Below are positions 8,660 through 16,161 of a stretch of 16,161 bases of DNA, piece after piece (within the stretch, counting starts at the first letter, position 1; the number at the start of each line of letters is the position of its first letter). Source of the DNA: Lojkania enalia. Taxonomy: Eukaryota > Ascomycota > Dothideomycetes > Pleosporales. A program made the position numbers and the translations under genes. The stretch is from NCBI GenBank assembly GCA_010094045.1, contig ML986824.1, positions 44,742-60,902 on the forward strand. Reading direction: 5' to 3'. Under the pieces are notes generated by a model. The model searched no databases. It was not told where the DNA came from and saw only the letters and a program-made list of their open reading frames with translations.

Positions 8660-9616
8660 ATGGAATCCCCATCTTCTGCTCCGATCGAGTTCGAGAAATG
8701 TTTTTCCTCATGCCTCCAACCGCTGCCTAGCTCCGCTGTCGACATCGTGCTTGTCCATGGGCTACACGGGGATCCGATGAAGGATGATGAGCAACTCCAT
8801 AACTGGTGTAAGGCAACGAGCGCCCAAGAAAGGCGTGTGGAATACTCGGTGGTCATAGACGAACCCAATCACCATAAAAATGCGCACAATTTCCTCTGCA
8901 CAAAGCAGGCAGCGTTGGATATCCTTAGCAAACTCGCTGTGGAGCGCGAGCGTTCGCAACGAACCACTACCCCCATTATATTCGTCGCTGGGGGCTTTGG
9001 AGGAGAGGTCGTCGCTCAAGTGCTACATCTAGCGAACCGTTCCACCACAGAGAAGATTGATGGCAGTAGATCGATTCTCAACTCGACTTACGGCGTGATT
9101 TCCTTGCCAACGCCTCGCCAGCGACGCTTTCTCGATACTCTCTTCATTGTGGCTAGCCAGCTTGTATGCTACAAGGTGCTATATAACTATGAGATGTTAC
9201 GGCCACCCTGGTCAACAGATCAACCCACCCCCGCACCATTTCTTCAACCTCTACAAAATCCGTCAACACCCCTCTTCGTCTGCATATCCTTCGCATATGG
9301 AATCTCAGCAACAATTCACTACTGTATAAACCGTACCGATCATCTCCAACGGCACTTTGTCTTCGTCGGCGTTCTGATTGGAATTCGCGCGCTTCTACCC
9401 TCTCTAGCGAATCCCGATCAACACCCGGCTCTTGCATCCCCACTCTCGCTTAGTATTACCTCTACTATCACACTTAGTACTTGCCTTCACTGGCTCTGGC
9501 GGACTTTTTTTAGTACACGGAAATCGAGGCTAGATCGCAAGACCGCCGAATGGACACAGGAAGCCCCAGAGATGGATGTTGAGTCACACGTGATCAGATT
9601 CCATGAGATCGTTTAG
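8660..9616 (+). CDS. Degenerate alpha/beta-hydrolase-like membrane protein
   Basis: A 318-residue protein. Its N-terminal part looks like the alpha/beta-hydrolase domain of SERAC1/DUF676-like proteins, also found at the front of many fungal NACHT and ankyrin proteins. VDIVLVHGLHGDP (27-39) is the first strand and oxyanion loop. PIIFVAGGFGGEVV (105-118) matches the nucleophile elbow, but Gly112 (GGC, 8993-8995) replaces the serine of GHSxGG. YGVISLPTPRQ (144-154) stands where relatives have GxxFLGTPHRG. From about residue 157 it changes to hydrophobic segments (157-175, 204-222, 232-249, 262-284) and a polar tail, which suggests a membrane anchor. The ATG is the first in frame and sits in a good context (GGCATGG). 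The C-terminal half is unrecognised. The gene ends at the island edge, so it may be truncated. Hydrolase activity is unlikely; function unknown. Confidence 0.7.
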   Translation: MESPSSAPIEFEKCFSSCLQPLPSSAVDIVLVHGLHGDPMKDDEQLHNWCKATSAQERRVEYSVVIDEPNHHKNAHNFLCTKQAALDILSKLAVERERSQRTTTPIIFVAGGFGGEVVAQVLHLANRSTTEKIDGSRSILNSTYGVISLPTPRQRRFLDTLFIVASQLVCYKVLYNYEMLRPPWSTDQPTPAPFLQPLQNPSTPLFVCISFAYGISATIHYCINRTDHLQRHFVFVGVLIGIRALLPSLANPDQHPALASPLSLSITSTITLSTCLHWLWRTFFSTRKSRLDRKTAEWTQEAPEMDVESHVIRFHEIV

Positions 9617-9809
9617 CCAGCGGCCTATACGGTCCCGCCAGAGCAGTAGCAAATGGTTCATTTATATATTTACCGGGAGATTTGCTTGGATGGTAGTTCT
9701 TAGCCGGATTTATACCATGAGTGGCTACCGCATACATATGATAGCAAGGAATCGGCGTCTTAATATAGTCTTGGTAGCGTTAGGAATTCTTGGCTATCTT
9801 GCCGTATAA
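9603..9809 (+). CDS. 68-codon overlapping ORF at island edge, doubtful
   Basis: A frame shifted relative to the preceding gene overlaps its last 14 bases and continues for 68 codons, with two hydrophobic stretches (about residues 19-35 and 55-68) and a basic middle. It may be the frameshifted original C-terminus of the preceding membrane protein, or chance. Base composition drifts toward the AT-rich flank here, so later mutation may have shaped it. No family recognised. Confidence 0.2.
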   Translation: MRSFSQRPIRSRQSSSKWFIYIFTGRFAWMVVLSRIYTMSGYRIHMIARNRRLNIVLVALGILGYLAV

Positions 9810-10037
9810 ATCTTTTTCTAAATTTAAGGTTATACGGATTCTTACTAATACTACACATGCGTATGCAATATTGAGTTTTCTCTATTCTATACTATATAGC
9901 CGTTGGACAGCCTTTTTAATCTCTTCAGGTTTATAACCTAGTAGTATTTAACACCAACCCAAACATATTATTACCGCTGGAGTTAGGTAGCTTTCTATAA
10001 TATACCTTACAAGCAAGCAGCCTATATAAGCGAGCAG
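9810..10037. other. Right boundary of the gene island
   Basis: Transitional sequence: AT-rich but still holding CA and TG dinucleotides (for example around 9850-9960), so less mutated than the DNA beyond 10150. No gene, RNA or repeat recognised. Confidence 0.5.
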
Positions 10038-10142
10038 CAGGGTTGTCAACGATATAACGATAGAAACGATACGGTTATCGGTTTTTTATCGGTATTTTAT
10101 CTTATTAATCGTATATTATCGTTTATCGTATCCTTTACCGTA
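10038..10142. repeat. Possible hAT transposon terminus with ATCG/CGAT-rich subterminal region
   Basis: CAGGGTTGTCAACGATATAA starting at 10038 resembles the CAGGGTTG-type inverted ends of fungal hAT transposons. It is followed by roughly 100 bp dense in CGAT/ATCG words in both orientations, as in some hAT subterminal regions. I could not find the opposite end or a matching 8-bp duplication (candidate left copy GCGAGCAG, 10030-10037). It could be a relic cut by the Fot1-like insertion at 10293. Confidence 0.35.
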
Positions 10143-10292
10143 GACGGTTAGGCTTGCTACCTATAAACTCTCTTAATAGTTTACATCTATATAAATACTA
10201 TAATTTTATTAGTTATAGTATAATATATTTTATAAGTAAGTAATCTATATAAGTAAATAGTCTATTCTATTAACTTTTTTAACCTTTATATA

Positions 10293-10347
10293 ACGTAAAG
10301 TACTATTAAGCCGGCTATACTACCAAGCCGGCCACTTTTTCTTAGTA
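10293..10347 (+). repeat. Left terminal inverted repeat of transposon B (55 bp)
   Basis: Starts ACGTAAAGTACTATTAAGCC and ends CTTAGTA. It aligns gap-free with the reverse complement of 13237-13291, with about five or six differences, all transitions. It contains AGCCGGCT and AAGCCGGC, themselves a short inverted pair. Confidence 0.9.
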
Positions 10348-11410
10348 TAGCAACTTTTCTATATATAATACTATATCTTAATAATATAAAGCTAATCTAT
10401 CTAATTAAGAAGGTAAAATTAAACTTACCCTTTAAGTCTATACTTTAGGCTAATTTTAAAGTATATAATACGCTGTAGTAGCTTTTAATATATAATACTA
10501 GTAGTTTTCTAACCAGCTTTATAGAATTATCTTTTAACCTTAAATTTAACTAAATTATATAAAGCTTATAATAATTAAAGAGTAGATAATTATATAATAT
10601 ATCCTTAACTTTAATTTATAAGGATTTACGCTGCGGCTTTATAAGGTAGTAGATATAATAGATAAACTATTATATATATAGGGTAAAATATTTATAAGTA
10701 AGAACTAGTCTAAATAATTTATATCGCGTATAAATAAGTTTAAAACAGTTTTTAATTAAGTAAAAGACTGTTAAAAGATATTATAAGAAAATCTAGAAGT
10801 TATTAATACGTAGTTTAAACTTATATAAGAAATAGTAGCTAAGTATAGTATCTATAAAGATAATATCTATAACTTTAATAAAATAGGCTTCTAGATAGAT
10901 ATAATTAGTTTTATAAAAGTTGTTATAGGTTTAGAATACTATATAAGACCTATACTTATTTAGCTAGGTAATTAAGAGTAGGTTATAGTAATCTAAAATA
11001 TTTATACTACTAGATATATAATTCTACTATTTATTATCTATAAAAGACGCGTCTATATCTTAGTATAGTATAAAAAGATAGATATACTATATAATTAGAA
11101 GCTCTCAGTTTCTAAAAATAGATAGATAAATAATAAGCTTAGTTTTAAGTAGTTAAAGTATTTTAATGTATATATAAAGACGCGTTAGATAGAGTTATAT
11201 AGGCTACTTATTCTTAATAGCTATAAGAGCTATCTAAACTAGGATTTTAAGGATTATTACCTTATACGAAAGATCCTCACCCTCTATATACTAGTACATT
11301 TATTATATATTCTACAGCTACTTAATATAGTATACTTCTTACTATTAAAGCTAAAGTACTCCTAGTATATATAAGACTTAATATACCGACGCGTCTACTA
11401 TATTAATAAG

Positions 11411-11529
11411 TATTAGATAGAGGGCTTAAAGTATATTAAAGCTATAGAGGAAGCTATATATATATAGGTATGCTAAGGCACTAATACGATTACGTACGAG
11501 GGTAAATACTATAGAAGTACCCTCTAATA
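11411..11529 (-). repeat. TRIM LTR, left copy (119 bp)
   Basis: Matches 12437-12555 end to end without gaps. I count 14 differences, all transitions. This copy is the more mutated: TG/CA termini have become TA. Confidence 0.88.
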
Positions 11530-11610
11530 TACCCCCTAGACCGAAGGACGTGAGAGGGAATTGCTATACTATCTCTCCTTATTATTACTCTAAATTCTAT
11601 CTCTTACTCT

Positions 11611-12030
11611 ATAACTCTAGCTTAGTAGCTCTTAGTCGATAACTCTAGCTTAATAGCTCTCGCTCGATAGCTCTAGCTTAATAGCTCTAGCTCGATAGCT
11701 CTAGCTTAGTAGCTCTAGCTTGATAGCTCTAGCTCGATAGCTCTAACTCGATAGCTCTAGCTCGGTAGCTCTAGCTCAATAGTTCTAGCTCGGTAACTCT
11801 AGCTTAATAGCTCTAGCTTGATAGCTCTAGCTTAGTAACTCTAGCTTAGGGACTCTAACTCGGTAGCTCTAGCTTAGTAGCTCTAGCTTAATAGTTCTAG
11901 CTTAGTAACTCTAGCTCGGTAGCTCTCGGTTGATAGCTCTAGCTTAGTAGCTCTAGCTCGATAGCTCTAGCTCGGTAACTCTAGCTCGATAGCTCTCGGT
12001 CGATAGCTCTAGCTTAGTAGCTCTAGCTCG
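11611..12030. repeat. Minisatellite: 30 in-register copies of a 14-bp unit
   Basis: The consensus is RTAGCTCTAGCTYR. The array is exactly 420 bp, 30 units with no insertion or deletion. Most variation is transitional. The last two bases of the unit occur as CG, TA, TG or CA, as expected if CG sites were converted stepwise by RIP. Each unit contains the palindromes AGCT and CTAG. A 14-bp unit shifts frame each copy, so any encoded peptide would repeat every 42 bp; no open frame is evident. Confidence 0.93.
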
Positions 12031-12266
12031 ATAGAGTCGATTAGATAAAATAACGTCCTCTCCTGTCGTATATTAATAGGTATCCTCTTATATAAAGAGG
12101 GGTTTTCTATCTCTTCTAGAGTTTATAACTCTTATATTTAGCGTAATAATAGTATTACGTCCTATATAGGTGGCGTAAACTGGGTTTACTATCGACTAGA
12201 TACTGCTGCTGGGCTACCTATTAGTCGGTAAAAGTGCGGGCTTTAAGCTAGGTAGGTCTCTTAGCT

Positions 12267-12306
12267 AGCTGCTGTAGTATATTAGTATAATAATACTACA
12301 GCTGCT
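12267..12306. repeat. Perfect 14-bp inverted repeat (hairpin) inside the TRIM
   Basis: AGCTGCTGTAGTAT (12267-12280) and its exact reverse complement ATACTACAGCTGCT (12293-12306) flank a 12-bp AT-rich loop. The region around it (about 12170-12360) keeps more GC than the rest of the flank. It could fold in the element's RNA, for example for packaging or dimerisation, but this is only inference. Confidence 0.7.
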
Positions 12307-12436
12307 CGGTAGCTATAATAGATACTAGACTAACGCGCCAGCTATAGAAGCTTCTCTACTAGGTTTATACCTATAAGATTAACAATAATAAGTTGCTAAT
12401 AAAACTACGCGTAGAAGTAGGTAAGAGCTTATAACC

Positions 12437-12555
12437 TGTTAGACGGAAGGCTTAAGGTATATTAAAGCTATAGAGGAAGCTATATATATATAGGTATGCT
12501 AAGGTACTAATACGATTATATGCGAGGGTAAACACTATAGAGGCACCCTCCAACA
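12437..12555 (-). repeat. TRIM LTR, right copy (119 bp)
   Basis: Begins TGTTAGACGGAAGG and ends CACCCTCCAACA, keeping the TG...CA ends of an LTR. It is immediately followed by ATAAG, the target duplication. Confidence 0.9.
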
Positions 12556-13236
12556 ATAAGAAAGGCTTTCTACCAGCCTTTAGAGACGCGTTTTTTAATA
12601 TATTTATATATAAGAACTATAAAAAGGTTTTAAAGGTATTTAGACTAGTTCCTATTAACGTATAGGTTATTCTTAAACGTCTTAAAGTCCGGTTATATAT
12701 ACTATTAGAGGCACTCCTATTAGAAATACTATAGCAGTTAAAAATACTAAATAATATATAAGAATTCGGGTTATAATTAACTCTTATATAGAGGTCCTTC
12801 GTACGATTACTAAAAGAAGCTAAAGAAGGCTTCTTACAGCTAATAAAAGGAGCTGAATTAATACTGCATTAAAACGCTTTTATAAGCTACTAGATTATAG
12901 AGCTTAAAGAGTAATTAGAGGTTATAATAAAGTGTAAAACATATAAATAGAAGCGAATCTAGTATAGTAGTATAATAGAGTATAGTAAGGGAGCTTCGTA
13001 CAGAGCTGCTAAGGTATCTATAACTCCTCAGTAATCTAAGAAGGCTCGTGGTAGTAGTAGTAAGAAACTAGCTTAATCTAGTTAACAGTATTATAAGAAC
13101 TGTAGAAAGATTAGGTATAACACTCGTACGTGCTAAAAAGATATAGAAGCTTCTTCTAAATCTAGTCTAAGTATCTTATATATAGGTTCTTTTATAGATA
13201 GCAAGTAAATCAAGGTTTTATATATAGTATTAGTAG

Positions 13237-13291
13237 TACTAAGAAAAAGTAGCCGGCTTGGTGGTATAGCCGGCTCAATAGTACTTTATAT
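13237..13291 (-). repeat. Right terminal inverted repeat of transposon B (55 bp)
   Basis: The reverse complement starts ATATAAAGTACTATTGAGCC. The outer ACGT of the left end has become ATAT, which fits RIP. TA follows at 13292-13293. Confidence 0.9.
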
Positions 13292-13896
13292 TATATATAG
13301 CTTAACAACTAAATAATATAATAGTAATTTATAACTTATATAATTATTCTATAAAAACTTCTATATTCTTCTAGTATATATAAGAATTATATCTAGTTTT
13401 ACTATATTAGTTATAATATACTTTATACTATCTACTTATATCTAATCGTACTTTAAATTAATATATTATAGCTTAAATATTCTTTATATTATTCTTTTTA
13501 GTAATAATTATCTCTTCTTATACTTTTATTAGGGTTTCTTATACTTAAATCCGCTTTTTTCTCTACTATTTCTATTTTATTACTACTTTATTTACTTTTT
13601 AAAAGCTAACAATTTTATTATTATAATAGGCTAGTATAATAAATTATAGCGTAGTAATAATAGATAGAATAGTAGAGCTAAAATATTTATGTATTTAGTT
13701 TTCTTAAAAAAGAGATAGCTAATAAAAAAGAGATAAATTACTACTATTTTTATAGAGTATAATTTAACTATTTTAATCTTAGGTTAAGTAACTTTATATT
13801 ATTAACCTATAATTTAAAGCTATAAGATATTATATTATTTTTCTTCTTAGAAAACTATTATTATAATAGCTTATAGAGGATAAATATTACTAGAAT
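13292..13896. other. AT-rich RIP-mutated DNA, no gene recognised
   Basis: Begins with the right TA target copy of transposon B. The rest is heavily RIP-mutated sequence with no open frame and no family I can recognise on either strand. Confidence 0.5.
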
Positions 13897-13966
13897 TATA
13901 ATAGTATAAGTAAGATAATAGATCTAAATATAGTACGAATCTATTTAGAGGTATATAAGAGTATAG
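13897..13966 (-). repeat. Truncated copy of the 279-bp LTR, copy 3
   Basis: About 70 bp starting TATAATAGTATAAGTAAGAT match the first quarter of the LTR copies at 368 and 14650, again differing by transitions. Similarity stops abruptly near 13966, so this is a fragment cut by deletion or by a later insertion. Confidence 0.7.
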
Positions 13967-14649
13967 GCTGGTAGATAGGTATAGGTTAGATTGGAGTTAG
14001 GGTCTTATATAAATAGGGTAGGGTTAAAATTAGAGTCTTACTAATTAGCCTAGAGTATAAGTAGAGTTAAGATAGTTACTTAGTAATAGAGTATAGATTA
14101 AAGTAGGATTATATAAACTAGGTTTTCTTAGAGTCTAACTAATTAGTATACTTTAGAAAGTAGCTTAGTAAGAGTATATATAGTACAATATTCTAGGGTT
14201 TTATTATAGCTATTTATTATAGATTAGGCTAATCTTATTTTATTAGATTCTAGGGTAGTATACTATAGTATATTATAGACTATAGTAGTACGCTCCTTAA
14301 CTATTAATCTTATATAGCTTAATCTAATATAATAATATATTTATAATAGTAATTTATTATATAAACTATAGAAATTTATAAATTTTTTAATAAATATACT
14401 TTTATAGCAGCTTATTATTAGTAGTAGTACTAGAATTAATATTCTTCTAGTTAATCTCCTAGTTAATCTTTAGTTTTTTATTATATACCTAGACTAGAAG
14501 TTTAAAAAGATCTATAACCTTATTAGCGCTATAAAAAGAGCTTAACTTACTAGTATTTTAGGCCTCTATAGCCTAGCGTACCTCTTTAGTATAATAGTTC
14601 TCTCCGCTTATTATATATTTTAGAAATATAATATCTTAAATTCTCTATA
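13967..14649. other. AT-rich DNA between LTR fragments, no gene recognised
   Basis: RIP-mutated. A short motif recurs about 100 bp apart (AGAGTCTTACTAATTAG near 14033 and AGAGTCTAACTAATTAG near 14132), too weak to call a tandem array. No open frame or recognised family. Confidence 0.45.
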
Positions 14650-14928
14650 TATAATAGTATAGGTAAGATAATAGGTCTAAATACGGTATAAATCTACTTA
14701 GAGGTATATAGAAGTGCGTGGGGGATTAGAGACCTGAGAATTCTATTAACACCTATAGGCCTTATATAAAAGGATATAGAAGAACTACTAAGCTACTTAT
14801 AAGAGAATATACAACTATATATAGAAGGGAAAAGGAGTAGAACTAGGGGTAGAATAAGATAAGCGAAAAGCTTTAAGATAAGGTTATATATAAAGCTTTT
14901 CGTAGAACGATTTCTTTATATTATTATA
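14650..14928 (-). repeat. 279-bp LTR, copy 2, next to a polypurine tract
   Basis: The same 279 bp as 368-646, with about 20 transition differences. Its right end is followed at once by CTACCCCCCTCC (14929-14940), which on the minus strand is GGAGGGGGGTAG, a polypurine tract directly before an LTR. That makes this the 3' LTR of a minus-strand element whose body extends to the right. The orientation rests mainly on that tract. Confidence 0.78.
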
Positions 14929-16161
14929 CTACCCCCCTCCTTATAAGCTAATAGTCCCTATCTACACTAGTTTGGGAGGGAATTAAGGCTATTACAGATG
15001 GGTTCTAGTATAAAGAAATTTCTTCGAGGAGGTATTTACCGGTAAGAGCTAATATGCGTAGTTACTTATAGAGATGTATTTATTAATATAATATTAAGTA
15101 AGGTTTTTATAGTAAGTATAATTAACCTATATATTAGCTAGTAACTACTATTATAATAGTTTATTAATATTGCAATTTCGTCGCGTATAGTAACGAGTGT
15201 TTACTAGCCTTAATATATTACTAGGTTGTTATTAACTAAGCTTTCTTAACTAAATAACAATTTCTACTCTATATATATTATTACACGTCCTTAGAACCGT
15301 TAATTATTAAAGTATTACTAACGCCTCTTAGAAAAAATTAATTAATATACTACTCCGCCCGCCTTCTAGAGCCTTTTTAAAAGCTTTCTAGGTTATCTAC
15401 CTTTAGGCTATATATACGCTCGCCTGCGGGTAGTATATAATATTTACCTTTCGGTCCCTAAGATTAAAAAAATACGAGTATTATACCTTATAAAATAAAA
15501 AGTACAACCTTATATAAATTGCATCTAATATTAGTAGGGTATTTACTACTAACGTACTTATAGATCCCCTCCTACTATAAGGAGGAGTTTCTAGTCCTCT
15601 AGGGCTATCTTAAATTATAGATAGCAGCCTAATATATAAGAGATAAGAAGAATAAAAAGGTAGCCTTTAAGGCTATTTTAGAGTCTGCTTATAGCCTAGC
15701 ATTTATAGCCTAGGTTGTAAAGAGTTAGGAAGATAGTCTTCTTATAGCTAGTATCTAGGTAGCTTTATTCTACTAGAGTACTAAGTTGCTCTATTAGGTT
15801 TTAGCTCTAAAAGCTCTAGTATCTAGCTTTTAAGCTGATATTATAGCGCTCTTAAGTAGTTAAGGATAAGGTAAGAGAGGTTTAAGAGGAGTCTAGAGGG
15901 AAAGAAGGGGAAGGAGGGTAGAAGAGGAGAGAACTAGGGAGGTATCCGACAGCCTACTATTAGATCCTCTAGATTCTATAGAAGAGTAATTTCGGGCCTA
16001 TACTTTAGTTTTTAAATCTACTACTCAACTTTTATATATTATTATCTACTAGGTAATTTATATTCTCTATACTATTCTTATATACCTTAATCTATTTAGT
16101 TAGAGCTTTTAGGGGTTCTAGCTAATTTAGATACTTATTATAAAAAGCTCTTAGCTTATAA
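14929..16161. other. Probable internal region of an LTR retrotransposon, cut by window end
   Basis: Starts with the polypurine-tract-like run beside LTR copy 2. No clear reverse transcriptase, integrase or RNase H motif was found in translation on either strand. On the plus strand, about 15650-16010 reads as one long frame interrupted mainly by TAG and TAA (possible former Gln or Trp codons), with a run such as KKVAFKAILESAYSLAF. I do not recognise it, and it would imply the opposite orientation. A purine-rich stretch lies at about 15868-15942. The matching second LTR would be outside the window. Confidence 0.45.

Larger units (their letters stand above)
11411..12555 (-). mobile_element. Miniature LTR retroelement (TRIM-like) nested in transposon B
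   Basis: A 1145-bp insertion with two 119-bp direct terminal repeats (11411-11529, 12437-12555) around a 907-bp interior. It is flanked by a perfect 5-bp target duplication ATAAG (11406-11410 and 12556-12560). The right LTR runs TGTTAG...CCAACA; the left reads TATTAG...CTAATA, the same ends after RIP. No protein is recognisable inside, and the interior is far too short for gag-pol, which fits a non-autonomous TRIM. The interior holds 30 tandem 14-bp repeats and a hairpin. Minus orientation is suggested by a G run beside the left LTR on the minus strand (TAGGGGGTA, reverse complement of 11530-11538), like a polypurine tract. No certain primer-binding site; the autonomous partner is unknown. 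Confidence 0.85.
10560..13170 (+). pseudogene. Fot1-type DDE transposase remnant of transposon B, split by an LTR element
   Basis: One plus-strand frame holds the family landmarks. An FKLI*EIVAKY block comes before IYNFNKIGF (family YNFDETGF), then ILNSYKSYLN (family ILDGxxSH), then LQLLNIVYF (family LQPLDVG). All three catalytic Asp codons now read AAT (10877-10879, 11216-11218, 11324-11326), each a G-to-A change. The spacing is DD35D. The frame stops at INK (11402-11410) where the LTR element enters, and resumes exactly in frame at 12561 with KGFLPAFRD. The C-terminus shows a basic region and a damaged CCHC zinc knuckle (about 13087-13133, ending YNTRTC; family GHNxRTC). The start is approximate. 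Confidence 0.9.
10293..13291 (+). mobile_element. Fot1/pogo-type DNA transposon B, RIP-dead and interrupted
   Basis: A 2999-bp span bounded by 55-bp inverted repeats (10293-10347 and 13237-13291) and flanked by TA (10291-10292 and 13292-13293). Without the nested LTR element and one target copy it would be 1849 bp, typical for a Fot1-class element. It encodes a plus-strand transposase pseudogene in two parts either side of 11411-12555. The TIRs hold GCCGGC words that survived because RIP here seems to spare CG and attack CA. The family differs from transposon A by TIR sequence. Confidence 0.9.

Noticed and set aside
8521..8868. 115-codon minus-strand ORF across the start of the second gene
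   Set aside because: Low-complexity Arg/Trp/Ser composition, no recognised family, opposite to the hydrolase-like frame.
11611..12030. CRISPR-like array
   Set aside because: The 14-bp units abut with no spacers, and the genome is eukaryotic; it is a minisatellite.
12420..12436. Primer-binding site of the TRIM (GGTTATAAGCTCTTACC on the minus strand)
   Set aside because: It lacks the leading T of TGG and I cannot match it to a tRNA end without a search.
368..14928. One large LTR element with the genes as cargo
   Set aside because: Only the right copy has a polypurine-like tract, pointing away from the genes, and flanking 5-mers do not match as a target duplication.

Overview
The window looks like a piece of a filamentous ascomycete (Pezizomycotina) genome. 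A GC-balanced island of about 6.5 kb (roughly 3240-9800) carries two divergent, intron-free protein genes. It sits between two very AT-rich flanks made of dead transposons. The flanks bear the mark of repeat-induced point mutation (RIP): CA and TG dinucleotides are almost absent, TA is in great excess, CG partly survives, and copies of the same repeat differ essentially only by transitions. I cannot name the species.

Left flank (1 to about 3240): a 279-bp LTR copy (368-646), then a complete but dead Fot1/pogo-type DNA transposon (1025-2896) with 70-bp inverted ends, TA target duplications and a minus-strand transposase pseudogene. Island: an orphan-looking promoter with a 14-codon ORF (about 3538-3727) points into the 3' end of a 1361-residue PMC1/PMCA-type calcium-pump-like protein (3782-7867, minus). 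A 792-bp divergent promoter follows, then a 318-residue protein (8660-9616, plus) with a degenerate alpha/beta-hydrolase-like N-terminus and about four membrane segments. Right flank (about 9800-16161): a possible hAT terminus, a second Fot1/pogo-type transposon of a different family (10293-13291, plus), a truncated LTR copy (13897-13966), a second full LTR (14650-14928) with an adjacent polypurine tract, and retroelement-like sequence to the window end.

The second Fot1-like transposon was interrupted by a 1145-bp miniature LTR element (TRIM-like, 11411-12555). It has 119-bp LTRs, a perfect 5-bp target duplication (ATAAG) and exactly 30 in-register copies of a 14-bp tandem repeat inside it. 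Removing the insert plus one target copy makes the transposase frame continuous.

The most interesting biology is in the island. The calcium-pump-like protein keeps an open frame of 1361 codons, but the phosphorylated aspartate of the DKTGT motif is glycine, and other near-invariant catalytic positions are changed. Its divergent neighbour has glycine where an alpha/beta hydrolase has its nucleophile serine. The two genes share a promoter region and both look catalytically dead while remaining open. They may be a pair of pseudoenzymes, or recently decayed duplicates in a transposon-rich compartment; the sequence alone cannot decide.
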